Part shown: piece by piece, positions 33,205-43,640 of the stretch
Numbering within the stretch: position 1 is the first letter of the stretch
How the letters are laid out: each line of letters opens with the position of its first letter
Assembly (NCBI GenBank): GCA_025506515.1
Contig: CM046442.1
Span: 17,856,443-17,920,442, forward strand
Direction of reading: 5' to 3'
Length of the DNA: 64,000 bases
From: Flaveria trinervia
Lineage: Eukaryota; Streptophyta; Magnoliopsida; Asterales; Asteraceae
Notes under the pieces: model-generated
Seen by the model: the letters and a program-made list of their open reading frames with translations, nothing else
Databases searched by the model: none
What the model was told of the DNA's origin: nothing
Translations under genes and position numbers: made by a program

Positions 33205-34185
33205 CTCTACTTGACCTGTTGAGTTATTGTAAACTCTCTTGTTCGGTATGTTGTATCCTAAGAAGATCCCTTCATCAACCTTCTCACTGAATTTTCCCTC
33301 CTGAGTCCTTTTCAGTAGGGTGCACGAAGCGCCAAACGGCTCGAAATATTCAAGTTAGGTTTACGTCACTGTAATAACTCGTAGCACGTTTTTCCATGGC
33401 GTTTTACTATCAGAACTCTATTAAGAGTATAACATGCATTTGCCACTGCTTCATTCCAAAATTGTATAGCAGTTTTGAGTCTGCAAGCATTTTTTGTGCC
33501 GTCTCTATCAAGCTGCGGTTCTTCCGTTCAGCAACACCGTTCATTTGAGGGGTATAAGCCGAGGTAAATTGATGCACAATTCCTTTTTCCTTGCAATAGT
33601 CCTCCATCATCTGATTCTTGAACTCGGTTCCGTTGTCTAAGTGCACCTGTCTGACCTTCAGCTTGTATAAGGATTCCAGAGTAGTTACCAATTCCTTGAA
33701 GGATTCAAATGTTTCTGATTTGGATTTCAGAAACATTACCCAAGAGACCTTGAGTAATCATCTGTAACTACATAGCAGTACAAGTCGTCTGTGATGCTTC
33801 TTGTACTGACTGGACCAAACAGATCCATGTGAAGAAGCTCAAATGGAAGTTCTATAGAGTGAACTTTCTTTTCCTTATGAGATCTCTTCGTCTGTTTGCC
33901 CTTTTTGCACGCAACACAAAAATCTGGGAGTTGAAAGTTTTTGACATTTACTCCTCTTACAAGATCATTCTGGATCAAGTGATTCATTTTCCTCGGATTT
34001 ATATGTCCCATTCTCCTATGCCAGGAGATGGATTCCTTCTCAGTAGCTTTGGACAAGAAGCATTGGACTTCACTATCCATTGTGGATGCCTTTGAGAGAT
34101 CCAAAACATAAAGATCATTATATCTAGAAGCTGACATTAGGATCTGATCCTCCGGAATCACGTAGTCCTTCTTAGAATGTAACAC
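33205..34185 (-). pseudogene. integrase of Sirevirus C (broken)
   Basis: 34185-33736 has the pre-integrase zinc region: WHRRMGHINPRKM, then CVACKKGKQTKRSH (H-H-C-C), then LLHMDLFGPVSTRS with the first catalytic Asp. A frame change near 33736 leads to 33736-33410 with VRQVHLDNGTEFKNQMM (second Asp) and GVAERKNRSLIETAQKM (Glu). The D-D-E set is therefore kept. Downstream, 33409-33205 has protein-like remnants such as YLRPFGASCTLLKRTQE and a KFSEKVDEGIFLGY-like block, with stops. Confidence 0.88.
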
Positions 34186-34271
34186 TTCTTGTTGTCAAAT
34201 GCTACCTTGAATCCTTTATCACAGATTTGAGAAACAGAGAAAGTAGTTATTTTGCAATTGTTGGACATAGT

Positions 34272-34490
34272 TTACCTTATCAAACTTAACTTTCTCATTT
34301 CCCACTTCTCCTTGGGCTGTGATGTACCCGCCTTTGTTTCCAGCAAATGAAACATGCCCTCCTTTAATAGTGACATCTGATTTGATAAGAGAGCTCTGTT
34401 CCCTATCATGTGTCTGGATGCTCCGCTAACAACTATCCACGTGTTAGTCTCAGAACTGTAGCGAACACCCTGCACAGTCAATGAAAACAT
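34272..34490 (-). pseudogene. protease of Sirevirus C lacking the catalytic Asp
   Basis: The segment NTWIVVSGASRHMIGNRALL contains the copia protease active site. The family motif is W-x-x-D-S-G-A/C-S-x-H-M-T; here Asp is replaced by Val (VVSGAS), so the enzyme would be inactive even apart from the stops on both sides. It lies between the gag zinc knuckle and the pre-integrase region, as expected. Confidence 0.85.
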
Positions 34491-34494
34491 TAGT

Positions 34495-35034
34495 TCATGT
34501 CAGGAACCCAAGCCTTACCGGCTTGGGTTTCCCTAAGGCATCACATATCACAAACTCAACCCACTGACCCTTTGAGGTTAAGGATTGATCAGAATTCTGT
34601 GTGTTCTTATTTTCAGGCACTGAGGAGGTTTTTTCTTTCCATAAACCAGATTTGTGTAAGGCCTGTTTGTGATAAATATACGATTGGCTGATGGATTGAA
34701 CTTTGGGTTCACAATCTCTTTTAGAAGGCATCACTGAGTTCCTTTTAAAAGATCTTGATGTAGATGTAGAAAGTTCAACTTTCTTCCTTGGTGTCTGATA
34801 ATAAGGACAGTGAGATGCTATGTGACCATACTCTCCACAATTATAGCAGGATTTGCTTTTAACTTGATGGTTTCTATTGTTTCGTGGAGATGCAGAAGTC
34901 ACACAGTTGACCTTATTATGTGTGGATTGGGACACTTCTTTGTTTGATGTATGAGTTGGTTTTACAAACTTAATTGCTTTACCTGGTTTTACATGTTTAA
35001 TCTCTTGTTTACTGGACTGTGACATGACGCACAT
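34495..35034 (-). pseudogene. gag C-terminal zinc knuckle segment of Sirevirus C
   Basis: 179 codons with a Lys/Ser/Thr/Asn-rich composition. A CCHC knuckle CYNCGEYGHIASHC lies at about residues 62-75, followed by a basic Ser-rich tail and WKEKTSS. It binds RNA in the family. A second knuckle usual in Sireviruses lies upstream (near 36115), where it is decayed. Confidence 0.85.
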
Positions 35035-36233
35035 AATTGATTAGGTTTTATAGTCTTTTAGGTTCTTGTTTGACTTTGTTTGACCCTGACTTAAAACTAA
35101 TCTTTTCAAATTCTTGTTCCAGATTAACACAAGGCATTTTTTCTTTTGCCTTTGAAGTGGCCTCCTTCTGTTTAATGTCTGATCCAATGATTTACTTAAT
35201 GAATCTGGATCACTCACCAGAGAGTGGACACCACGTGATCCTTGATGGGGTTATTGTTAATTGGTTTACATTTGGTGTTCATCAAGGTCTCAGGTGGTGG
35301 TGGAACCACTTTGTATCTCAGTCCCTCCCCATTATTTCTCTCTCTTACTAAGTGTGGACAATATGTGATGAGCTTGTCCAATATGCAGTTTTTGTTTTTA
35401 ATGAATTGACTTGTACTTCTAAAACTGCTTTTTGCTTCTTAGTGTCCTCAAGAGAGTCAGATAGTACCTAATGTCATTTGCTTGGTTAAGGCAACTACCT
35501 TAGTTTCCCTAAGTTGTTTATTTAATAGGTCTATTTTTTCCTTGTAACTGTGCTCATTTTGTTTCAATACTCTATTAGCTTCTGAGCATAGTTCTAGGTC
35601 CTTTACTAGGCTATCATTATGATCTAATAACCTAGCAAATTTTGAATCTATACTTTCTCTAAATTTATTACATTCTAAGCAAGCATGATTATTAAACAGT
35701 TGGTCAGAAGTACTTACCTGGGATGTAGAAGAAGAATCAGCCATGAGTACTGGCTCGCTTTTCTCTGGTTCTGATGATTCAGATGTTGATGCATTTACAG
35801 ATTTTTCTTCTTCAGGCAGGTAGTTGACCACATTTGCAGTATCTTCAGAATTTGACATTGCGATCTCTATTGCTATATCTCCTTCACTTGCAGAATCGTC
35901 ATCAATATCCTCCACACTAGCTATATTTGACTCTCCTAGTGAGACCAACCGAAAGCTCCAGTCCTGTCCTTTATCTTCATTAGCAGTTAAGGCTTTTGGA
36001 TCCTTAGTTGATAAGTCAGCATTACTAGCAGTGGACGTGTCTTGACGGTTAAATGACGAGAAGAGATTTCCATTTCCTGTCTTCTTTGGTTTATACACTC
36101 CCTCTTGAACTGTCCTTCTTATCGTAGTTGAAGCATGTAACCTTTGACTTATCAAACCCAAAGGTTGTGTCTTTTGTTGCAACCAGATTTTGTCCAGTCT
36201 TTTTGACAAACTTTTTAGCTCGTCGGACAGCAC
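35035..36233 (-). pseudogene. gag coiled-coil region of Sirevirus C
   Basis: 36233-35457 (258 codons) has an acidic Ser/Glu-rich part (about residues 100-165), CLECNKFRESIDSKF, then long heptads (LVKDLELCSEANRVLKQNEHSY, IDLLNKQLRETKVV), typical of the long Sirevirus Gag. After the stop at 35457 the coiled coil goes on in another frame (SLEDTKKQKAVLEVQVNSLK), and a GLRYKVVPPP segment (about 35300) matches the GxGYxKVPPP motif of Sirevirus Gag. This explains the plus-strand open frame at 35037-35351 as an antisense shadow. Confidence 0.8.
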
Positions 36234-37312
36234 TTGCCAGAGCCCACATTATGTCCATACGTTCCAACTCCATTTCATCCACCTGCTCATAATCTTCATC
36301 TACCAGGTGGCAGTTACCTATCTTTCCAGCAATTAATCCATCGTAGGAGTGAACCACCACAGCTAAAAGGTCCATGTGTTCTCTGGCCACCTCTACAGTT
36401 ACATTCCCGAGGTTGTCGGTTTTCAGCTTTGCGGCATTAGCTTCAGGTACTATATATTGGGTGCTAGACGACCCTGACATTTCTGATCCTGAAGTTGAGG
36501 GTTGTGCTGGAACTCCTACGCTTGAGATGAATGCGGTTTGCAATGGTGCTCCAGATGTCTTGACTGAAGGAGTAGCATTGTAAGTGCAGGATTCTAATTA
36601 TAGTTTGCCTTTTGGGCTCGATACTTCATCCTAAGCTCTTCTTCTCCAAGTTTCAAAATGAAGTCATTTATTTCTAACTTCGAGAGCATTCCATTCTGTC
36701 TGAGATTTGAAACAAACGAACCCCATTTTTCTGATAATCCATCAGCAAAGTTGGATACCTTATCTTCTATCGAAGTAACCACTCCATGAGTGTGCCTCTC
36801 ACTCATCAAGTGGTAGAATCTATCGATCACGTCATCAAGGCCTTCTTTTCCCATTGAAGAGAAGTTGTCAAACTCCTTCTTCAATGCTTTTGCCTTGATA
36901 GCCTTCGGAGAGGCATTCTCGTCATACCTCTTCTCCAATGCATCCCAAAGTTTCTTGGCTTGAGTATACTCCGAATACTGATGGAAAATATCCTTCGGAA
37001 TAGATTGAGAAAGCAAGGCGTAGACTTTCTTCTCAGCGTTGTGTTTACCTTTTGTGCATCCGACATGCCACTTAGAGTAAGTTTTACTCCATCAGCTCCA
37101 ACTGGCATGCTGTACCCCGACTCTATTACCTCCCACAAATTTGTATCCACTCCATTTAAGTAGATTTCGAAACGTTGCTTCCATTGTGGGTAGTCATCTA
37201 ACGTAATAAGTTTTGGGGGTTTATTGTGAATCCCCACTTCGTTCTCCAACAGCAGTAGATTCTGAATACGTGTATCTCTACTTGCTGTGTATGCTGAAAA
37301 CTGATCCTCCAT
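36091..37312 (-). pseudogene. gag: gag N-terminal and core domain of Sirevirus C
   Basis: The ATG at 37312 starts Gag (LLLLENEV, then LITLDDYPQWKQRFEIYLNG, then GVKLTLSGMSDAQKVN). A frameshift near 37040 leads to 37016-36594 with the UBN2 core (LWDALEKRYDENAS, LKKEFDNFSSMGKEGLDDVIDRFYHLMSE, KLEINDFILKLGEEEL). A stop near 36594 is followed by 36543-36091 with AYEGL-like SYDGLIAGKIGN, EMELERMDIMWALASAVRRAKKF and FGFDKSKVTCFNYDKK, the first zinc knuckle with its second Cys changed to Tyr. Confidence 0.88.
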
Positions 37313-37329
37313 TACACTTCACTTTACTA

Positions 37330-37570
37330 TTTAACAAGCTGCGAATGAAGGTATGCGATTGGGGTTATCCGGGCGATTGAACAAGTGCGAATAGGTTAAT
37401 CGTGCGACTTAGCTAATGCGGATGAGTCAGTCGTCTGATAAAACTAATGCGGTTGAGCGGTCCGAATGAAGATCTCAGTCGTATGAATGAGTGTACGAGT
37501 GAGTTCAATCGTGCGGTTGAAGGATACGTATGAACTCAGTCGTGTGATTGAGACAATCATGCGACTGAAC
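37330..37570 (-). repeat. CG-containing repeat block in the Sirevirus C leader
   Basis: Between PBS and gag start, about fourteen units such as ttaatcgtgcgacttag, cagtcgtctgataa, caatcgtgcggttgaa and cagtcgtgtgattgag are present. They are of the same kind as the units in the LTRs and the pol-env spacer of this element. The block is part of the RNA leader that would hold packaging signals. Confidence 0.7.
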
Positions 37571-37780
37571 CTACTGAAGTTTGATAATTCGTAGGTTAAA
37601 CTTGTTTTGGCCGTAAAAACTCGAATTTTATCAAACCCTAATAGCCGTATGCGGGAAAAACCACACTTTTCGATTAGGAACCGTCCAAGACTTCGTTAGA
37701 CACAAAAAGATTGCGTTTTTTATGCAAAAACACAATCTTGTATCAAAACAATTGAATCAACACGTAATCAAAAGCTTCTG

Positions 37781-37792
37781 GCTCTGATACCA
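37781..37792 (-). other. primer-binding site of Sirevirus C
   Basis: The minus strand reads TGGTATCAGAGC, a perfect match to the standard plant retrotransposon site for initiator tRNA-Met. It is two bases inside the 5' LTR edge at 37795. Confidence 0.95.
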
Positions 37793-37794
37793 CT

Positions 37795-38525
37795 TGTTAG
37801 GATCTAGTATTTGACCAAACACCTACTGATTAACGTGTTAAACCAAACCAAATAGTGCAGAACCTATTTGATTGGTGATCCAATCAGTGAGAACGCACAT
37901 AGACACAATAACGACTTGAATCTAACGTCAAGAATCGATTGAGAATCGATCTATAGCGTTCTATGAACTTGGAGTACGAACTTGGAGGCTTCTGGACGGC
38001 TAGGGTACGTCTGGAGTCGAAGTGGATTCAATGCTTATGTTTTTCCCACGAATTAGGTGGTATTTATAGGTTAGGATTGCTCATTCGGGCGACTGAACCA
38101 TTAGCGTGGTTCATTCATGCGATTGAGCCATGCGGTTGATCCATTCGCACTACTGAGTGTTCAGTCGTGCGACTGAGTCAGACGCATGAAGTTGTTCAGG
38201 CGTATGGACTATTTAGGCACATGGACACTTAGTCGCATGGCCATTCAGATGCATGACCACTGTTGGGGCGAATGGTCCAGTCGGACGCATGAGAACTTCA
38301 CTTCACCAAGTTTGAGTGTATTCAATATTCTAACATTATGTATAACACTTCAAACAATCACAAAGCTATATAATTAAGTCAATATGCGTTAAACAACTTA
38401 TTAATGAAATATTAAACATTATTAACATAACCAAACATTTTGTATTTCATTAAGTACCCAATAGTTACATAAGTGTAAGACATATTACATTCAGATCAGA
38501 ATCTAGGTACATATATGTATCAACA
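37795..38525 (-). repeat. 5' LTR of Sirevirus C
   Basis: 731 bp from TGTTAGGATC to GTATCAACA on plus coordinates. It is colinear with the 3' LTR and contains the same CG repeat run (about 38080-38300). In element sense, promoter function is expected here, but I do not identify a TATA box with confidence. Confidence 0.92.
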
Positions 38526-38530
38526 ACATG
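38526..38530. repeat. target-site duplication of Sirevirus C, right copy
   Basis: acatg matches the left copy at 24427-24431 and directly follows the LTR end CAACA. Confidence 0.85.
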
Positions 38531-39650
38531 TCCTGTCTTCTCACACTTGAGGTGTACATTCAATCCCTACCTACACTCTCTAGTATGCTCCTTCTTACAC
38601 TTATCACACCTCTTCGACCCTACACCCGATGTGAACACATGCCGGTCATCCATCCATGCACTCTTGTTGTTCGGGGCAGCCCCGCCATGCCCAAACCTCT
38701 TCCCATTCCAATTCTGGTCACCACCACCCTTCTTACTCACCTCAACCACCACCACCACCTCTCACTCATCATACAGCCTTCCCGCCAGATCAACCACTGT
38801 CCTAAACGTACTTGACCGGGTGGCGATCATGTGCTTCCAAACATCCGCTGGCAATCCCTAAATATACCTCTTAATCTTTCATGACAGAGGCGTCACCTGA
38901 TGTGGCATCAGTCGTACCATCTCGTTGAACTTGGTGGTGTATTGTTGATGTGTCATTGTTCCTGTTTCTAGCTACAAGAACTATCTCTCCACCTTATCCA
39001 ACTCTCTATGAGGACAAAACTCCTTAATTACCAACTTCTTCAGCTCACTCCACCTCATCTTTCAATCGCTCTGCTACCCTCAGCCTGGACGATATTCTCC
39101 CACCAACACAAGCTGAGTACACAAATGAGTAAGTGGCAAATTTCACCTTCTAATCTTCCACGCACATACTGATATCAAGAATAGCTTCCATATCTCCTAC
39201 CCACCTGTGAGTAACAAGAACAGTGCTATTTCCATCAAAAGTCAGGGGTTTGCATCTTTGAAATGCCCTAAAGTTACAGCCTCATGCCACCTCATGCACA
39301 GGCTCTTCTTCTTCCTCCTCGTCACTAGGGATAACCGTCTTAGTCTCTCGTTGCTTCCCTTACCCCAAGGACCTATTTCTTCATTCCTCTCTCCTTCCCT
39401 TACAGCCTTGATCATTTTGGTCACCACAAACGGTAAGAGTCTGCATGACCTGGTGAGCCTCTCCCACCACCGTCTCCTTCACTGAGGCCCTTAAGTTGGC
39501 ACTCTCATTACCACCCTCCGGATAAGGGGTCTCGGGCTCTTCATGAGCCATCTCCTCAGCTCTATCCTTCCCTCTCGTGATCTGTGGTCTAGCACCACGC
39601 CTACCACAACCTCCGTCTCGTGAAGACTTAGAAGATCTACCCCCAGCCAT
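38531..39650 (-). pseudogene. gag: gag of chromovirus A, N-terminal to first zinc knuckle
   Basis: The ATG at 39650 opens MAGGRSSKSSRDGG, matching the start of the element D gag at 47168. A Glu/Arg-rich N-terminal part runs to 39381; then, in other frames, the retrotransposon Gag core appears with stops (TMTHQQYTTKFNEMVRLMPHQV, IKRYI, GLPADVWKHMIATR, about 38970-38800). The end (38758-38567) holds GVGSKRCDKCKKEHTRECR, then KCEKTGHV at the Sirevirus insertion point. The knuckle set continues at 24426. Confidence 0.85.
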
Positions 39651-39983
39651 CCTCTAATACACACTATAAGATTCAAACACCAATACAATCATTCAAGGTA
39701 AATGTCAATTTATGTCAAGTATAGTAAGTCCCTAATTATAGTGGCCAGTTGTGATTAGCCACATACTTTACTCTTCATACCCCAAGCATTTTCTATCCTG
39801 ACTACATTAGTATCTAAATCTATTAAAGGCACATAAATCACATAACATGTACACATATACCAGTCAACATTAAAGAAAATACTTGATCGCATGACGCTAC
39901 GAACTTGCATCCCTCCCTTTTGTCCCATTCTCATTATAAGTTTGGGTTTTAGAAAATATTTTACCTAATTCACTTAAACTTTA

Positions 39984-39995
39984 GCTTTGATACCA
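39984..39995 (-). other. primer-binding site of chromovirus A
   Basis: The minus strand reads TGGTATCAAAGC, one base from the initiator tRNA-Met site TGGTATCAGAGC. It is three bases inside the 5' LTR edge. Confidence 0.85.
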
Positions 39996-39998
39996 ACT

Positions 39999-42069
39999 TA
40001 TAAGGCCCTATTCCCAAGACACTTACAACAGGTCAATCATTGCACATCATACTTAAAATACAAAATCTTTATTTAAACAATGCGATGGAATCATTAAACT
40101 GAAACCATTTCATTTAATGACCACTTGTGCAAGATAGTACAATGTAGTTTACTATTAATATTATCGTTTGCATTACATCACAAAATGTCATAATTTAAAC
40201 AAATGGATGCCATCCAAAAATGCCAAGTAGCTGCCTCATGCCATCCTCAGCAACATTTACATGCCAACTAGAAAATACATAAAAATCAGGATTACTGAGT
40301 GTGTTTTAGTCTTATAAATAAAGTACTTTACTTCTATTTAAAACCATTTCTTTATTTTCATGTGTGATCATGCGTTATATGTACACATAGATAATCTAAT
40401 TATTATCTTTTATCATCATTCATTACCTCCATTCATTGTATGTCATCGTTATCATTTGTTCTCGTTCGTTAACTTCCTTATCTTACATTTCGTACGCTCA
40501 TCATTATATTTTGATGCCATGTACTATACCCCCACATCATCACAAGGATGGCATTGGGTCGAAGTCTATAAATAGACTTCGAACATCATGCACAAGTGCT
40601 GGCACCAGTACCAGGGAAAGTTCATTCATCATTATCTTTTACTTTCATCCGAACCAATGCCATGTGTTATACCCCCAAATCATGCACAAGTGCTGGTACT
40701 AGGCTGAAGTCTATAAATAGACTTCAATCATCATGCACAAGTGATGGCACTAGTACCGGGTACATCTGGTCAATCACAAAGACTAGACTCCAGTGGGCAT
40801 CCTTCCTGGATAGCTAACTTGTACCCAGTTGAGCTAACACCCTTCATTGGGTGTGAACCTCGATACATTTCATTGCAAGACTTTCTTACATTGGTTCTTT
40901 TATTTATGCATGCATTCATTTTTTCTTTACGTTCCTCTTACCATTATCATTTAGTTTCACTTTACGTTACATAATACTTTTCGTTCATTTCATAGTCATA
41001 ACATGTCAGCCACGGAATAATACATAATAGGAACATAAAGTCAACATAACACATTCATACATAACATTATCATAAACATCACATATAGCATCACGTATCA
41101 TTATATAATCATCATACACCATCCATCCCTATACACATAAACATGAATATACGGATATTTACCCCAAAACTTATCAAAACATTTAAATATGCATTTCCAG
41201 CCCCAAACAATTTAAAACCTTTAAAATAGAGGATCTACAACTCACCTGAACTGAACGAGTAGCTTCTTAATCAAGCTTTCTAGGCAAGGGTCACACTACA
41301 TAGCCCGCATATAATTTAATACTCAAGGGGGTTAATTTCTGCCTAATTTCGCTGCTAATTTCGCTGCCAGGTCAGCAGACTTGCTAGTAGTTTTATTGTC
41401 AGTTTCGCCCAACTTTCATTGGAATTCTAAGTTTGCGAAACTATCTACGAAACTATAGTTTTGCACAAAGTCTTCATAGTTTCATTGGACGACTACACAA
41501 TTTCGCTGGACAAGCATGCAATTTGGCAACACATGCTGAAATTCCGAACCAACCCATTTTTGACCTAAAACTTCAACCTTTTACATCCAAATCCTTGTTT
41601 TATCATCCAAGAAGCTATATCTAAGCATTTTACATGTTTTCTTACACAAAAACATGAATTTGGATGATTCTTTGTCACTTTTAAAACCCCCAAACCCTAG
41701 AATTGGGGTTTAATCTAAAGAAACGATTACATGATGTTTCTTACCTGGATTCTTGGTCTTTTCTTATTATTTTGATGCACACAAACACCGATCTCCAATC
41801 CTTGATCAACTGAGCCTTGAATCTTTAACTTCTCTCTACTTTCTCTCTCTACACTCTCTTTCTAGAAGTTGAGTGTTGAGTTGCAAATGAGAGTGGTTCT
41901 AGCTTATTAGTTTATATATACTGGGCATTCCGGAGACTTAAAATCATCTAACTCATAGCCCATAAGGTTTACTCGGTCCAAATTCCATTTTCCGCTTATT
42001 TTCATTAAATAATTCCATCTAAGCCGATTATTATTAATTGACTCGTTTCGACTTATTACGAGCGTTACA
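39999..42069 (-). repeat. 5' LTR of chromovirus A
   Basis: On plus coordinates it runs from TATAAGGCCC (from TGTAAGGCCC) to GCGTTACA, 2071 bp. It has the gatgccatcc block (40206), the hairpin modules (40540-40760), the TTTACGTTACATAATA core (40961-40976), a GTTTCGC/ATTTCGC repeat block (about 41345-41530) and splice-donor-like motifs on the minus strand at about 41240 (CAG|GTGAG) and 41740 (CAG|GTAAG). Confidence 0.88.
40540..40765 (-). repeat. hairpin module pair in the 5' LTR of A
   Basis: Two copies about 145 bp apart, each with a perfect GAAGTCTATAAATAGACTTC (40561-40580, the first extended by one C/G pair, and 40706-40725) next to catgcacaagtgctgg. The outer parts ggcaccagtaccag and ggtactaggct can pair in the manner of the LTR E module. 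Confidence 0.65.
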
Positions 42070-42288
42070 ATAACATATGATGCTTATAACACAAATGCTA
42101 AAGCATATACACATGGATAAACAAAATTGTCATTTACTTTCATTGTCGTTCATTTATTGCGATTTAGTACCAATCCCTCTTCCCATTTCACTTGTCGGTT
42201 TTTAACAGCTCAATAACCATCACATATAAATTTGTGGTGAGAATTTTTCCATTAACTTTCCCAGTCTATGCAAATCACCACTGAAAGC

Positions 42289-42358
42289 CAGTGGCGGAGC
42301 TTGAGCATTCCTATGGAGGGGTGGGGGCGAAATTAATTTTTTTATTGGGACGAACTTG

Positions 42359-42390
<32 letters not shown>

Positions 42391-42480
42391 TATATATTAT
42401 ATATATATATATATGTATATTATATATGTAAGAGAGGTGGCGAGGGGCCCTCTCGGCCCCTTATAACCTTTGCCCTTGCC
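42289..42480 (+). mobile_element. MITE-like fragment beginning CAGTGGCGGAGC
   Basis: The start cagtggcggagc followed by ggggtgggggcgaaatt and, after a TA array, gaggggccctctcggcccc resembles a widespread plant repeat that often begins and ends with such words. The expected right inverted end (gctccgccactg) is not present; the sequence fades into accttTgcccttgcc. I therefore call it a truncated or decayed copy. Confidence 0.4.
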
Positions 42481-42746
42481 GAAAGTTGCATCCGATGATC
42501 GCAAAACTGTAAACTACATTCATAAAACGAAATCCCCGCTAAAATCTAGGTAATAAGTTATTTCCAACCACAAATACCACCCATGCTTTCACTAATCTTG
42601 TTGGGATAATATAGTTGTCTTAATACTTTTTGTAATATACGTAATTGTTTTCTTTCATTCATTTTTTCAATAATTATATTTTGATTTTCTAATTTATACC
42701 AAGCTGATACTGATTAAAATCAAATTCTCAAAGAACCATGCAACAG

Positions 42747-42780
42747 CCGTACCTCTGCAACGTGCGGGCATTTCCACTAG
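42747..42780 (+). mobile_element. Helitron-like 3' terminus
   Basis: A hairpin CCGTAC (42747-42752) / GTGCGG (42762-42767), with one G-T pair, is followed after nine bases by CTAG (42777-42780) and then T. Plant Helitrons end in a short hairpin about ten bases before CTRR and insert between A and T. The matching 5' TC end cannot be located with confidence, so the element's extent is unknown. Confidence 0.45.
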
Positions 42781-43479
42781 TGTGTGTTTGTATATATATA
42801 TAATATTTGTATATATGTATGTATCTATATATATGTATGTATATATATATATTATATGTATATATATATGTATATGTATATATATGTGTGTGTATATATA
42901 TATATGTATATATATATATATTATCTATATTATCTATATTATTGTATAAGCATTTGATTAAGAAACACTTATAATTTAATTAAATTTAAGACACTTAATA
43001 TAACTTTTTAAACATAATGTATGAGTACTATATACAATAGTTTCAAATCTGCCCTTCTTTAGTAAATTTCTCTCGATTAATATATTATTTAATACAAATT
43101 TATTTTAAATATTATCTTATTTATAATATTTTAAATTCTTCTTAAATATATACATTTATTATTTTATTTTTATAACTTAATAACATTTGATTTAGGTATT
43201 ATTTTATTTAAACATTTAAGTATATAATCGCTAAATATATATATAGTCTTTATCATAATAATAATACCCAAATATATTAATATTTAAGACACGACGAAAA
43301 AAGGCTTGATAACACCAATCACATCGTTATATTTAACAAACCGAAAAAAATGAATAGTAAAGGTGTAGTTTTTAATATTACCATAATAAAAAATTAAAGA
43401 AATAAAAATCTAATATGATTTTTTTACAATATTACATTTAAATCTCTAAGAATGTTTTGAACTAACTACAACAATTTCT

Positions 43480-43640
43480 CAGTTTTTTTATTAAATGGTG
43501 TAGTTACAAAAATTATTGACTAAAAAGGTATAGTTGAAAAATTATTTTTCAAAATGGCTATTTTTTCCTAAATTTCTTTATCTTTACCCAATTCATTATC
43601 CTTTTGTTTTATCTTTCTTATTTAATCAACACATAATATT
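43480..43640 (-). repeat. AT-rich repeat, inverted partner of 55005-55140
   Basis: The reverse complement contains aaacaaaaggataatgaattg, then gtaaagataaagaaatt, then aataatttttgtaactacac. The same words in the same order lie at 55005-55140 on plus. The two copies face each other across element D. It may be a MITE family or part of a longer decayed repeat. Confidence 0.55.

Larger units (their letters stand above)
24432..38525 (-). mobile_element. complete Sirevirus C (Ty1/copia, Maximus/SIRE type)
   Basis: Right to left the order is 5' LTR (37795-38525), PBS (37781-37792), a repeat-rich leader, gag, protease, integrase, RT, RNase H, a 2.6-kb spacer with a purine tract, an env-like gene, PPT and 3' LTR (24432-25161), flanked by acatg duplications. 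Integrase before RT makes it Ty1/copia. The long gag with coiled coil, the spacer, multiple purine tracts and the env-like gene identify the Sirevirus genus. At 14.1 kb it is long for the group. The two LTRs differ at about 25 of 730 positions by eye, so it is fairly recent, yet gag, pol and env all carry stops. Confidence 0.9.
17037..42069 (-). mobile_element. Ty3/gypsy chromovirus A, nested host element
   Basis: The element reads right to left: 5' LTR 39999-42069, PBS 39984-39995, gag 38531-39650, then (after the inserted Sirevirus C) zinc knuckle and protease 23599-24426, RT, RNase H, integrase and chromodomain down to about 21104, PPT 21054-21070 and 3' LTR 17037-21053. Without solo LTR B (about 1.96 kb) and Sirevirus C (about 14.1 kb) it would be close to 9 kb, normal for a Tekay-type chromovirus. 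The integrase tail with FHVSHLRK and the following DxxxxxxxxxNYVE segment supports the Tekay-like lineage. Every domain has stops, so it is dead. Confidence 0.85.

Noticed and set aside
35037..35351. Plus-strand open frame with WWWNHFVSQS resembling the end of the frame at 6454-7071
   Set aside because: The minus strand here encodes the GLRYKVVPPP segment of Sirevirus Gag, so the plus frame is antisense. The similarity at 7036-7060 is a short junction sequence.
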